Shown piece after piece: positions 50,286 to 58,757 of a stretch of DNA of 64,000 nucleotides. Made by a program: the position numbers and the translations under genes. The DNA lies in the NCBI GenBank assembly GCA_029556915.1, contig JAKQIT010000060.1, positions 176,923 to 240,922 on the forward strand, read 5' to 3'. The notes beneath the pieces are model-generated. The model ran no database searches. It was not told the origin of the DNA and saw nothing but the letters and a program-made list of their open reading frames with translations. The stretch comes from Pseudomonadota bacterium (GTDB lineage: Bacteria; Pseudomonadota; Gammaproteobacteria; Burkholderiales; Methylophilaceae). Each line of letters opens with the position of its first letter. Within the stretch, counting starts at the first letter, position 1.

Positions 50286-50534
50286 TTATGTAGCTTTAAT
50301 ATGGTCCTTGCTGCAATACAATTTTCCATTGACCAAAAAAGCTTCAGATCTGGGCAAGTGAATTGCGCAACGGCTACATTGCACCATATCTTCGGTTGTG
50401 TGGGAATCTGAATTTTTATTGGCAGTTGAGTTGTCATTACTGTCAGGGTTAGGCTGATTTCGCTGTTGAAATGTGCGTCTGAGTAGGCTAAATATTAGCC
50501 AAATGATGAGACCTAAAAAAATGAGTCGCCACAT
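50286..50534 (-). CDS. PP0621-family protein
   Basis: An 82-residue protein with one N-terminal membrane helix (RLIFLGLIIWLIFSLL), a hydrophilic linker, and a C-terminal C-x2-C...C zinc-like motif (VQCSRCAIHLP, YCSKDH). This combination is characteristic of the PP0621 family, which lies next to pilS in many betaproteobacteria and pseudomonads. The function is unknown; zinc binding is inferred. Confidence 0.8.
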   Translation of the reverse strand: MWRLIFLGLIIWLIFSLLRRTFQQRNQPNPDSNDNSTANKNSDSHTTEDMVQCSRCAIHLPRSEAFLVNGKLYCSKDHIKAT

Positions 50535-50697
50535 ACGTTATACTTTGCATTTGAGTTTAGTGTATGTGATTGTAACCAAAGCGTGCTCTGGTGCAAACAT
50601 ACAAGTGCAATATAGGTCTAAAATAAACCTGCTATACTCTAAGTTGCGTGCGATTTAAGTCGTGATTTAAACAACTAGCGATATTACAATATGCGTT

Positions 50698-51297
50698 ATG
50701 GCCAGTCCTAAAGAGCTTTCAGATTTTCTTAAAACAGTTGAGCGTCGCGCTTTTAAGCAGACCGCTTACGCTGTGCGTGACGACCACGCTGCTTTGGATA
50801 TCGTTCAAGATGCGATGCTAAAGCTTGCGGAAAAGTACGGTAACAACCCGGTGGAAGAGTTGCCAATGTTGTTTCAGCGTATTTTGCAAAACACTATGCG
50901 CGATTACTGGCGCAGGCAAAAAGTACGCAATTTGTGGACAACTTTATTGTCATCTTTTGGCAATAATCACGAGGATAATGAAGATCATGACCCGCTAGAA
51001 ACTATTGATGTTGAAGATGACAGTGATGAACCCTCAGCGCAGCTAGAGCGAAGTCAAACAGTTAAAATTATAGAATCTGCATTAGAAAAGCTTCCAGCAC
51101 GTCAACGGGAAGCCTTTATACTGCGTTACTGGGAGGAAATGGATGTTGCCGAAACGGCAAAAATCATGGGTTGCTCAGATGGTAGTGTTAAAACACACTG
51201 TTCTCGGGCGGTTCATGCGTTAGCAGTAGAGTTAAAAAAACAAGGGTTAGATAATCTAGGTTTATCCAATTTAGTGTTAAATAATCCATCATCTTAA
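50698..51297 (+). CDS. ECF-type RNA polymerase sigma factor
   Basis: A 199-residue sigma factor. It shows region 2 (DDHAALDIVQDAMLKL, then FQRILQNTMRDYWRRQKV) and region 4 (LPARQREAFILRYWEEMD with SDGSVKTHCSRAV as the DNA-reading helix). The linker between them (about 85-120) is long and acidic (NNHEDNEDHDPLETIDVEDD). DUF3619 and DUF3106 genes follow in the same direction. In this conserved operon the DUF3619 protein is a candidate anti-sigma factor because it is a single-pass membrane protein encoded directly downstream. Confidence 0.85.
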   Translation: MASPKELSDFLKTVERRAFKQTAYAVRDDHAALDIVQDAMLKLAEKYGNNPVEELPMLFQRILQNTMRDYWRRQKVRNLWTTLLSSFGNNHEDNEDHDPLETIDVEDDSDEPSAQLERSQTVKIIESALEKLPARQREAFILRYWEEMDVAETAKIMGCSDGSVKTHCSRAVHALAVELKKQGLDNLGLSNLVLNNPSS

Positions 51298-51330
51298 AGT
51301 ACTGAAGCTCAAAAGGCTTAGGGGTTAGAA

Positions 51331-51771
51331 ATGAATATAGACGATAATACAATAAAAGATAAGGCAACAAATTTGAGTGCAGATGAAGCGTTGGCTAAAT
51401 CTGCGGCACGCCTATTGAATGATAATGCGCAGCATTTAAGTGCGGTTACTTTGAAAAAACTCGATACTGCGCGTAATCAGGCGGTAAGCCAATTGGCTGC
51501 GAGGCAGTCAGCGGGCGTTAATCAAAGTGGAAGCGTGTTGCAATGGTTTGGTCATGGCTCTTACTTTGATCAACATAAGTTGGTTACAATAAGCATGTTA
51601 ATGGGTGTCGTTCTAATCACATTTTTTGTAGCACAACAATTTAATAAAGCGCTTAGCCCAGTGGTGAGTTATGAAGAGAATAGCGATGCGTTTTTACTCG
51701 CATCTGAATTGCCACCAGAAGCTTTTGCCGATAAGGGGTTTGATACATGGGTCGTTTCAAAACGAGACTAA
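51331..51771 (+). CDS. DUF3619 membrane protein, candidate anti-sigma factor
   Basis: A 146-residue protein. A soluble helical N-terminal half (ADEALAKSAARLLNDNAQHL, LKKLDTARNQAVSQL) is followed by one transmembrane helix (LVTISMLMGVVLITFFVAQQF) and a short periplasmic tail (LLASELPPEAFADKGFDTW). The N-terminal half in the cytosol and the location after a sigma-factor gene fit an anti-sigma role, but this is inferred. The stop overlaps the next start by 25 bases. Confidence 0.75.
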   Translation: MNIDDNTIKDKATNLSADEALAKSAARLLNDNAQHLSAVTLKKLDTARNQAVSQLAARQSAGVNQSGSVLQWFGHGSYFDQHKLVTISMLMGVVLITFFVAQQFNKALSPVVSYEENSDAFLLASELPPEAFADKGFDTWVVSKRD

Positions 51772-52187
51772 TTCTCGTCGCTTTAGTCGTTTATTTTTAT
51801 GGTAATTTAGCAATTGCTGGCGATAGTACTGTTTCATGGGCTCAGCTAACTGATGAGCAAAAGCAAGTACTTAATCCGTTGGCCTCAGAGTGGGATACTT
51901 TGCGTCCGTGGCAGCGTGAAAAAATGCTCGACATAGCGCATGATTATCCAAAAATGGATGCTGCAAAGCAGGCTTTAGTACAAAAACGCCTTGGAAATTG
52001 GAGTCGCATGACGCCTTATGAGCGCGATAATGCTAGAAAAAGTCATCAGCAATTTCAATCACTGTCAGCAGAAAAAAAGAACGAATTACGCAAGCGTTGG
52101 ATGGAATATCAAAAGCTTCCAGAATCTGAACGCGCTAGGTTAAGGTCTGAGTCACCAGATGTTTATAAAGATGCGGATTTAAATTAA
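51747..52187 (+). CDS. DUF3106 periplasmic protein
   Basis: A 146-residue protein with a signal peptide (LILVALVVYFYGNLAIAG) and repeats of the type W-x-x-L-x-x-E-Q-K and R-W-x-x-(Y/M)-x-x-L. DUF3106 is defined by this pattern (LTDEQKQVLNPLASEWDTL, QKRLGNWSRMTPYERDNAR, LRKRWMEYQKLPESER). A role as a periplasmic partner of the sigma/DUF3619 system is possible. It overlaps the DUF3619 gene, indicating coupled translation. Confidence 0.8.
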   Translation: MGRFKTRLILVALVVYFYGNLAIAGDSTVSWAQLTDEQKQVLNPLASEWDTLRPWQREKMLDIAHDYPKMDAAKQALVQKRLGNWSRMTPYERDNARKSHQQFQSLSAEKKNELRKRWMEYQKLPESERARLRSESPDVYKDADLN

Positions 52188-52229
52188 CTTGCGCGTTAAA
52201 GCGGGATTTATAAAAAGAAATAACATAGT

Positions 52230-52679
52230 GTGATCAATAAATTTACTCAAGGCTCACAAGCCCCAAGCCTATTCAAACTTGGGGCTTGTTTTTTATACGA
52301 GTCACTTGTTGTGCTTGCCATAGCATTTATATGTACATTGCCATTTTTAATGTTGGTAGGAGAGGCAACGCATGGTTTAAAGCGGTATTGCTTGCAATTG
52401 TATTTGTGGCTCTGTGTAGGTGCCTATTTTGTTTGGTGTTGGCATAAAAAGGGACAAACTTTAGCCATGCAAACATGGCAACTCAAGTTAATTGGGCAAA
52501 AAAGGGAATTAATATCTTTTCGTATGGCTATATTGAGATATTTGCTGGCAACTTGCAGTTTGCTATTATTTGCTTCTGGATTTTTATGGGCAGTTGTGAA
52601 TAAGAACCATGCTTTTTTCCACGATATAATCTTAAATAACCGGCTTATCTACGCTCCGCGAAATAAAGCATGCAAATAG
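52230..52679 (+). CDS. RDD-family membrane protein
   Basis: A 149-residue inner-membrane protein with four hydrophobic stretches and the typical RDD start, APSLFKLGACFLYESLVVLA, then WCWHKKGQTLAMQTWQLKLI. The start is a GTG at 52230; no ATG is available before the conserved segment. A strong intrinsic terminator lies inside codons 9-22, so most sigma-operon transcripts may stop before this gene is read. Its 3' end overlaps the lptG end by 35 bases. Confidence 0.7.
   Translation: MINKFTQGSQAPSLFKLGACFLYESLVVLAIAFICTLPFLMLVGEATHGLKRYCLQLYLWLCVGAYFVWCWHKKGQTLAMQTWQLKLIGQKRELISFRMAILRYLLATCSLLLFASGFLWAVVNKNHAFFHDIILNNRLIYAPRNKACK
52256..52294 (+). terminator. Perfect terminator inside the RDD coding sequence
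   Basis: ACAAGCCCCAAG (52256-52267) and CTTGGGGCTTGT (52278-52289) make a 12-pair perfect stem with a ten-base loop, followed directly by six T residues. It looks like the true end of the sigma-DUF3619-DUF3106 operon, yet it codes for RDD residues of the conserved N-terminus. Confidence 0.88.
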
Positions 52680-53715
52680 CGGTAATTAAAAACAAAATGG
52701 TTGGTGTTATTGCGCTAAACAGAGGAGGCCAATCATTGAGTAAACCTAAATGCGCAAATACGCGATTTAAAATTTGGTAAATCACGCCAAGTAAAATCCC
52801 TATAAATATTTTAGAGCTGGCATTACTTGCCCTTTGCTGCCCAAAAGCAAAAGGTAATGCCAGTATGACCATCACTAAGCACGCTAGTGGATAAATCAAC
52901 TTTGCCCACAACGCCACTTCATAGCGCGTGGTTTTTTGTTTGTTAGTGGATAGGTGTTCAATATATGAAATCAAATTTATTGCTGACATTTTTTCGGGCA
53001 TAATAAGCAATACGTTTAGCAGTTCAGGACGTATGAGTGATTGCCATTCCATCTCAGGTTGCTCGTTGATTTGTACTGAGTTTGCACTAAAAATAGTTTC
53101 TGAAACGTCTTTCAAATGCCATTTACCATCCACGTACTCACCACTTTTGGCACTACGAGTTTTTAGCAATTTTGCATTGTGGTCAAATTCGTAAATATGG
53201 ATGTTGAGCAAGCTAGTGTCGGGTAACACCTCTTCAGCATTCACAAAATTATTACCATCTTTTACCCAAAGGCCAGATCTAAACTCTTGCGCTACGATAG
53301 AATCGGTCGCACGAATGCGCATTCTCTGCGCCACTTTCTCGCTTAGTGGAGTAATGAGTTCACCAATAAAAAAAGTAATTAAAGTGAAAACTAAACCAAT
53401 TTTTAGAAGCAATAATGCAATGCTGGCAACTGAAAATCCGCTGACTCTTAGTACGATAAGCTCCGAGTAGCGTGCAAACTGTCCCAAGCTATACATAGTG
53501 CCAACCAAGACTGCTACTGGAAAAATATCATATACATGGCCAGGAGCACTCAATAATACAAATAACAATACTTTAGTGAGTCCATAACTGCCTTTACCTA
53601 AAGTATCTAACTCTTGAATCAAATCAAAAAATGAGAACATAGCAATCAGCGCTAACATCACCAATAGTACATTTAGCGCGATTTCTTTGAGTAAATATTT
53701 GTGTAGGATTTTCAT
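52645..53715 (-). CDS. lptG: LPS export permease LptG
   Basis: A 356-residue inner-membrane protein. It has the YjgP/YjgQ layout of three N-terminal helices (LNVLLVMLALIAMFSFFDLI; ELIVLRVSGFSV coupling region), a periplasmic jellyroll, and three C-terminal helices (SSKIFIGILLGVIYQILNRV). It forms the permease with LptF, encoded seven bases upstream, driven by LptB2. LptFGB2 extracts LPS from the inner membrane. Its stop overlaps the RDD gene from the opposite strand. Confidence 0.9.
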   Translation of the reverse strand: MKILHKYLLKEIALNVLLVMLALIAMFSFFDLIQELDTLGKGSYGLTKVLLFVLLSAPGHVYDIFPVAVLVGTMYSLGQFARYSELIVLRVSGFSVASIALLLLKIGLVFTLITFFIGELITPLSEKVAQRMRIRATDSIVAQEFRSGLWVKDGNNFVNAEEVLPDTSLLNIHIYEFDHNAKLLKTRSAKSGEYVDGKWHLKDVSETIFSANSVQINEQPEMEWQSLIRPELLNVLLIMPEKMSAINLISYIEHLSTNKQKTTRYEVALWAKLIYPLACLVMVILALPFAFGQQRASNASSKIFIGILLGVIYQILNRVFAHLGLLNDWPPLFSAITPTILFLITAICMLYFAERR

Positions 53716-53722
53716 ACCAAAA

Positions 53723-54835
53723 CTATGCGTTATTTGGTTTTAGCCATTTTGGCAAATGAAAACTAGGTAATATTGCACGTTGTTGGGTGCGTTGATAGAC
53801 CATATAGCTAGCGAGAACTGCAAATAATAAGTGTATCGGCCACAAGCCAATAATGGCGCTGATTTTTCCTTGCGCAACCCAAGCTTGAATGATGCTTAGC
53901 AAGTTGATGTAGATGATGTATATCACCAACGCTAACACAAAATTAGCAGAACGCCCTGCTCGGGGATCTAACGCACTCAGTGCAATAGCCATAATAGCAA
54001 GGATGATGGCGGAGATAGGCATAGATAGCCGCCATTGTAACTCAGCAATATTGGCACCATTGCTATCTTGCAAAAGTGCAAGGCTAGAAATTGACTGGGT
54101 GGTAGGTGCTTCGCGTTGCGCTTCGGTGGCTTCTACTCTGATTTCATACTTTTCAAATTCAGTAGTGGAATATTCGGCTGTGCCACGCGTGCCTTGATAA
54201 CGATGTCCATGTTCCATTACTAAAAAATTATCGCCACTCTCTTTGGTTTCACGGCTTCCTTTTGACGCGACTATCACGCCCAATTTTTGGTGTTGCATAG
54301 ATTGTACAAAAATATTTTTTACTACATTTCCCAGTTCATCAAAGCTTTCGATAAAAAATACACGGTCGGCATGGGCTGATTCTTTAAAAACGCCTGGATT
54401 TATGGTGGATAAATCATCGCGACTTTTAAGTAGCAAGCGATAATCTTCTACCTTATTTATTGCCCAAGGGGTAACAAATAAGCTTAACAACCCAATTAAT
54501 ACAACAATCGGTGTTGCAAAAGTCATTACTGGACGAATCCAGCTATTGATACTTAAACCCGCACTAAACCAAACCACCATTTCAGAGTCACGATACCAGC
54601 GAGATAATGTAAGTAATATGGCTAAAAATAGACTTAGTGCAAGAATCATCGGCAAAAACCGAATCATGTTGAAGCCTAAAATTGTTGTAATAGCATCATT
54701 CGGTAGAATACCTTTAGCTGACATGCGGATTAAATTGCCTGCACGTTGAGCTATTACGATACCTGTTAAAATCAAGAATGCGCCCGCTGCAGTGACACTG
54801 AGTTCGTGTATAAGTGAACGTCTAAAAAGCTTCAT
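53723..54835 (-). CDS. lptF: LPS export permease LptF
   Basis: A 370-residue protein with the same two-by-three helix arrangement and periplasmic domain as LptG. It starts LFRRSLIHELSVTAAGAFLIL and carries the coupling helix SRWYRDSEMVVWFSAGLS, and the last helices contain ILAIMAIALSALDPRAGRSANF. It acts with LptG. It is divergent from pepA, the usual arrangement in proteobacteria. Confidence 0.92.
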   Translation of the reverse strand: MKLFRRSLIHELSVTAAGAFLILTGIVIAQRAGNLIRMSAKGILPNDAITTILGFNMIRFLPMILALSLFLAILLTLSRWYRDSEMVVWFSAGLSINSWIRPVMTFATPIVVLIGLLSLFVTPWAINKVEDYRLLLKSRDDLSTINPGVFKESAHADRVFFIESFDELGNVVKNIFVQSMQHQKLGVIVASKGSRETKESGDNFLVMEHGHRYQGTRGTAEYSTTEFEKYEIRVEATEAQREAPTTQSISSLALLQDSNGANIAELQWRLSMPISAIILAIMAIALSALDPRAGRSANFVLALVIYIIYINLLSIIQAWVAQGKISAIIGLWPIHLLFAVLASYMVYQRTQQRAILPSFHLPKWLKPNNA

Positions 54836-54923
54836 ATTTAGTGGGCGGATGACATTTACAACTATGAATTACGTGCAAAACACGCCATAATTTAGGTTGA
54901 ATAATAATTAAGGATTATACATC

Positions 54924-56417
54924 ATGGAATTTAGCATTAAACATGGTAATGCAGCAAAAGCGCATACTGATTGCGTGATTGTCGGCGTTTTTGAATCGCA
55001 ATTATCAGCTGCTGCACAAGTCATTGATGAGGCTTCAGCAGGGTTAATATCCAAAATTGTTAAAAGTGGTGATTTTGATGGTAAGCCTGATGCGACGTTG
55101 TTGTTGCACCGTGTGCCAAACATTGAAAGTGAGCGCGTACTTTTGGTGGGGCTAGGTAAGAGCGCAGAGCTTGCAGAAAAGCAATATAGTAAAGCAGTGC
55201 GGGCTTCTATCAAAGCGTTAGCAAAAAGCGGTGCAAAAAATGCCAGTACTTTCTTAGCTGAAGTACCAGTGAAAAAATTGAGCACTCAACGCAAAGTGGC
55301 ACTATTAGTAGAAGCGGCATTAGATGCAAACTATCAGTTTGATGCAATAAAAAGAAAAAAAGAGACGACAAAAGCAAAAAAAGGCTTGAGTAAATTAGCT
55401 GTTTTTGTGGAGTCAGCTTCGTTAACTAAAGAAGCTGAAGAGGGGCTGGCTATTGGTAAAGCTGTTGCCGCTGGGGTAAGCCTTGCCAAAGATTTAGGCA
55501 ATTTACCGCCCAATGTGTGTAATCCGACGTATTTGGCTGACCAAGCTGTGACCATGGGGAAACAATATGCGTTTAAGGTTGAGGTGCTAGAACGTGAAGC
55601 ATTAGAAATTTTAGGTATGGGTTCATTTTTAGGGGTGTCGCAAGGTAGCGAGACCCCGCCAAAATTCATCATTATGCAACATTTGAAAGGTGATAAAGCG
55701 CAAAAGCCAGTGGTATTAGTGGGCAAAGGAATCACGTTTGATACTGGCGGTATTTCACTTAAGCCCGGCGCTGAAATGGATGAGATGAAGTACGACATGT
55801 GTGGTGCAGCTAGCGTGCTAGGTACATTTAAAACCATTGCAGAAATGGGTTTGAATATGAATGTGATTGGGCTAATTCCAACATGTGAAAATATGCCGGA
55901 TGGCCGCGCTACGAGGCCAGGAGACGTGTTGACCAGTATGTCTGGTTTAACCATTGAAGTATTAAATACCGATGCAGAAGGCCGCTTGATTTTATGCGAT
56001 GCGCTCACTTATGCAGAGCGCTTTGAACCAAGCGCAGTGATTGATATTGCAACATTGACTGGAGCGTGCGTCATCGCATTGGGACACCATGCGACTGGTT
56101 TGTTTAGCAATAACGATGCCTTGGCCAAAGAACTGCTGAAGGCTGGTGAAAGTGCTTTGGATCGCGCATGGCACATGCCAATGTGGGACGATTATCAGCC
56201 ACAATTAGATAGTAATTTTGCCGATATGGCTAATATTGGTGGACGTGCAGCAGGTAGCATCACGGCAGCCTGTTTCTTATCGCGCTTTGCTGAAAAATAT
56301 GACTGGGCACATTTGGATATTGCAGGCACCGCTTGGAAGTCTGGCAAAGAAAAAGGCGGCACTGGCCGCCCAGTGCCATTGCTTGCGGCATTTTTACTGG
56401 CGCGTGCAGGCAAATAA
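54924..56417 (+). CDS. pepA: Leucyl aminopeptidase PepA
   Basis: A 497-residue M17 aminopeptidase. The catalytic domain shows VGKGITFDTGGISLKPG (Lys and Asp metal ligands), MKYDMCGAASVLGTF, the signature NTDAEGRLIL, and NIGGRAAGS. It removes N-terminal residues from peptides in the cytosol as a hexamer with two metal ions and may bind DNA at cer-like sites. AAGGAT lies before the start. holC follows nine bases downstream, as in many proteobacteria. Confidence 0.94.
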   Translation: MEFSIKHGNAAKAHTDCVIVGVFESQLSAAAQVIDEASAGLISKIVKSGDFDGKPDATLLLHRVPNIESERVLLVGLGKSAELAEKQYSKAVRASIKALAKSGAKNASTFLAEVPVKKLSTQRKVALLVEAALDANYQFDAIKRKKETTKAKKGLSKLAVFVESASLTKEAEEGLAIGKAVAAGVSLAKDLGNLPPNVCNPTYLADQAVTMGKQYAFKVEVLEREALEILGMGSFLGVSQGSETPPKFIIMQHLKGDKAQKPVVLVGKGITFDTGGISLKPGAEMDEMKYDMCGAASVLGTFKTIAEMGLNMNVIGLIPTCENMPDGRATRPGDVLTSMSGLTIEVLNTDAEGRLILCDALTYAERFEPSAVIDIATLTGACVIALGHHATGLFSNNDALAKELLKAGESALDRAWHMPMWDDYQPQLDSNFADMANIGGRAAGSITAACFLSRFAEKYDWAHLDIAGTAWKSGKEKGGTGRPVPLLAAFLLARAGK

Positions 56418-56426
56418 CATTCAGCG

Positions 56427-56855
56427 ATGACGCGAGTCGAGTTTTATGTCAATGTGCCAGATAGGCTTGCAAAGTCAGTTGAGCTATGCGCGCGCGCAGT
56501 CAATAAAGGTCGGCAGATAACGATTTTTACGCCAGACGAAAGCACAAGCGCGCAATTGCAGCAGCAGCTATGGCAGCATTCGGCTACTAGTTTTTTTACC
56601 AATGCGCAACAGCACGAGCCAAGTAGCATTTTTTCGGCCATTGTGCTGGATGCGCTGGGTGAGCAATTATTACAAGATGATGTGCTGATTAACTTGCAAG
56701 AGCAGCACCCGCCATTTTTTAGCCGTTTTCGGCATTTGATTGAGATTGTCAGCGAGGATGCAGCTGATAAAATGGCAGCTAGAATTCGGTATAAATTTTA
56801 TAAAGATCGTGGTTATCATATTAAAACCACAGATGTCACAAAGGGCGAAGCATGA
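56427..56855 (+). CDS. holC: DNA polymerase III chi subunit HolC
   Basis: A 142-residue protein with the HolC pattern: VEFYVNVPDRLAKSVELCARAVNKGRQ at the N-terminus, then HSATSFF, and RFRHLIEIVSEDAADKMAARIRYKFYKDRGY at the C-terminus. It couples the clamp loader to SSB. It ends within the start of the next gene (ATGA overlap). In many relatives valS follows holC; here the coiled-coil gene takes that place. Confidence 0.88.
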   Translation: MTRVEFYVNVPDRLAKSVELCARAVNKGRQITIFTPDESTSAQLQQQLWQHSATSFFTNAQQHEPSSIFSAIVLDALGEQLLQDDVLINLQEQHPPFFSRFRHLIEIVSEDAADKMAARIRYKFYKDRGYHIKTTDVTKGEA

Positions 56856-58057
56856 AAGAAGACGATATTCCGGTATTAACTGAGATTTTGAGTGCAGAAA
56901 AATCTACGGCCAAGGGCATTCCGTTGTCGCCTAGTTTGATTGCTGAAATTGTTGAAAAAATACGCCCACAGCTAGAGATTGATATTGAAAAAAATGTCAC
57001 ACAAAAGCTTAAAGGTAAAATTCGAGAAGAGATTTTGCATGGATTACATGCTGAATCTGCCAATGTGCAAAAAGCAAACCAAGCTTATTTAGCCAGTGCG
57101 CTAAGCCAGTTATATGAAGAGCAGGAGCAACGTTTTGAGCAAAAGTTTGAAAATTTGCAGAATGAAAAAGAAGACGCGCTAAAAGATTTTGTGATTGAAG
57201 AAATGCACAAAGCGCAGCGTTCTAGCCATGACTTTCTATCTGAAACTATCAATAACGAACTAGAGCAAACGCAACAAACCTTAGCTACACATATTAAACA
57301 AACCTTAAACCAAGGAATGGCGCAGGTGGCTGAAGTGGCCGAGCAAAATATCATGCAAAATATGGTGAATTTTGTCGATAAAACCAAAGCGGATTTAACC
57401 ACGGAGTTGCCAAGTTTATTGCACGGTAGTGCAGATATTATCAAGGCCGACCTTGCAAATACGTTGGTGCAAATGCAAACGCAAGGTGTTGAACATGTGC
57501 AAACGCATATTGCGCAGACGATGCCAGCAATGGAGCAACATTTAGCCGATAGCTTGCAAGCTAAATTGCAGGAATTGCAAATCATTGCAGTAGAAAATGC
57601 TAATCATGAAATTCAGTCGAAAGTATCTTTGTTTAATGAAGACATGGTGTCAGAACGCAAAGCGAATTTGCCAGTCGAGCTATCGCAAATTTATCGTGAA
57701 TTGACACAACAAACGCAGTCAGAGCTCACCGTGTTTTTAGAAGCATTGCAAGTGCAATCACAGCAGCAACTTGAGCTCAGGTTGGCGGAAACTTATCCTG
57801 CGCTTTATCAAGGTTTATCTGATGAGCTAAGCGAATCTCTAAGAAGTGACTATATGACGATGGCCGAAGATGCAAAAAATGCCTTTAAGCGCGGCTTAAG
57901 CACTGAGTTGCCAACAGTAGAAGAAGCTTTAAATAACAAAGTACACGAAATTTTAGATGCTGAAGTGCCGCGCATTGAGCAAGCGTTACGTGCTACTTTA
58001 ACTTCAGAAATTGAAAAAATGGTGGAGTCAGTACGTTTGGTTTTTCCAAAACCATAG
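56852..58057 (+). CDS. Long helical coiled-coil protein of unknown function
   Basis: A 401-residue protein without membrane segments. A short N-terminal part (PVLTEILSAEKSTAKGIPLSP) is followed by about 350 residues of almost uninterrupted charged amphipathic helix, rich in Gln and Glu and with repeated H-x-x-Q-T-L-x-Q-type heptads (THIKQTLNQGMAQVAEVAEQN, THIAQTMPAMEQHLADSLQAK). The first 20 residues resemble the conserved start of DUF2486-like proteins encoded after holC in betaproteobacteria. The start overlaps the holC stop by four bases, so translation is coupled. No enzymatic motif is seen. Confidence 0.6.
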   Translation: MKEDDIPVLTEILSAEKSTAKGIPLSPSLIAEIVEKIRPQLEIDIEKNVTQKLKGKIREEILHGLHAESANVQKANQAYLASALSQLYEEQEQRFEQKFENLQNEKEDALKDFVIEEMHKAQRSSHDFLSETINNELEQTQQTLATHIKQTLNQGMAQVAEVAEQNIMQNMVNFVDKTKADLTTELPSLLHGSADIIKADLANTLVQMQTQGVEHVQTHIAQTMPAMEQHLADSLQAKLQELQIIAVENANHEIQSKVSLFNEDMVSERKANLPVELSQIYRELTQQTQSELTVFLEALQVQSQQQLELRLAETYPALYQGLSDELSESLRSDYMTMAEDAKNAFKRGLSTELPTVEEALNNKVHEILDAEVPRIEQALRATLTSEIEKMVESVRLVFPKP

Positions 58058-58068
58058 CACCTAAAAAT

Positions 58069-58124
58069 CCCCCGAGAGATTTTAGCACCTCTGGAAGCCG
58101 CATCCAGACTGGCTTGCAGAGGTG
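58069..58124 (-). repeat. Dispersed stem-loop repeat, copy 8 (inverted)
   Basis: CCCCCGAGAG at the left is followed by ACCTCTGGAAGCC, a loop GCATCCAGACT, and GGCTTGCAGAGG. Read on the minus strand it matches the other copies, with loop AGTCTGGATGC. It lies between the convergent coiled-coil and gcvH genes. Confidence 0.85.
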
Positions 58125-58167
58125 GTCAAATGAAGATGGTGTTTTATAAGCTATTTTTTAAGCTTTT

Positions 58168-58551
58168 TTAAGCGTTGTTGATGTGGTTTTGGTACGCATC
58201 GGCTGTCAGTAATTGATCTGCAAAATCGACGACATTCGGCTTAAATTTAAAAATCCAAGTATCATAAGGCTTGTCGTTAATTAACTCTGGTGAGTCAATA
58301 GCCTTTTGGTTGACTTCTACCACCACACCATCCACCAGCGCGTGTAAATCTGAACCCGTTTTGACCGATTCTACCAATCCGCATGGCTTGCCGCCTTCCA
58401 GAGACGTACCAACTGCGGGGGCATCTACAAATACAATATCACCCAATAAATCTTGCGCATAATCAGTAATACCCGCAAGCCATACGCCATCGGCGTCTAA
58501 TTTTGTCCATAAATGTTCGCTGCTGTAGCGCAAATGATTTGGAATACGCAT
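58168..58551 (-). CDS. gcvH: Glycine cleavage H-like lipoyl protein
   Basis: A 127-residue lipoyl-domain protein. The lipoyl Lys is K64 in GLVESVKTGSDLHA, within the H-protein context HLRYSSEHLWTKLD...GITDYAQDLLGDIVFVD. It would carry the aminomethyl group for GcvP/GcvT, but neither partner is adjacent. Its solitary position means it could also be a lipoyl-relay or orphan GcvH. The gene appears intact. Confidence 0.85.
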   Translation of the reverse strand: MRIPNHLRYSSEHLWTKLDADGVWLAGITDYAQDLLGDIVFVDAPAVGTSLEGGKPCGLVESVKTGSDLHALVDGVVVEVNQKAIDSPELINDKPYDTWIFKFKPNVVDFADQLLTADAYQNHINNA

Positions 58552-58757
58552 ACCTAAACCCTAAAGTAATCTTAAAATGTGCCGTTTATTGTAATCTGAA
58601 ACCGTAAAAAATACGTTAATATCTAAATCGAGATGCCATAAAAACGCTGTATTTTAACTAAATGTAAAATTTGTTATAAATTTTAGGTGACAAAGTTAAA
58701 GTTTATATGTAACATCAATGCGTAACACTATGTAATGTAATCATTATTGGGTTTTTT

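Noticed and set aside
55334-56008. 224-codon frame opposite pepA
   Set aside because: Antisense shadow of a clear M17 aminopeptidase gene without a ribosome binding site.
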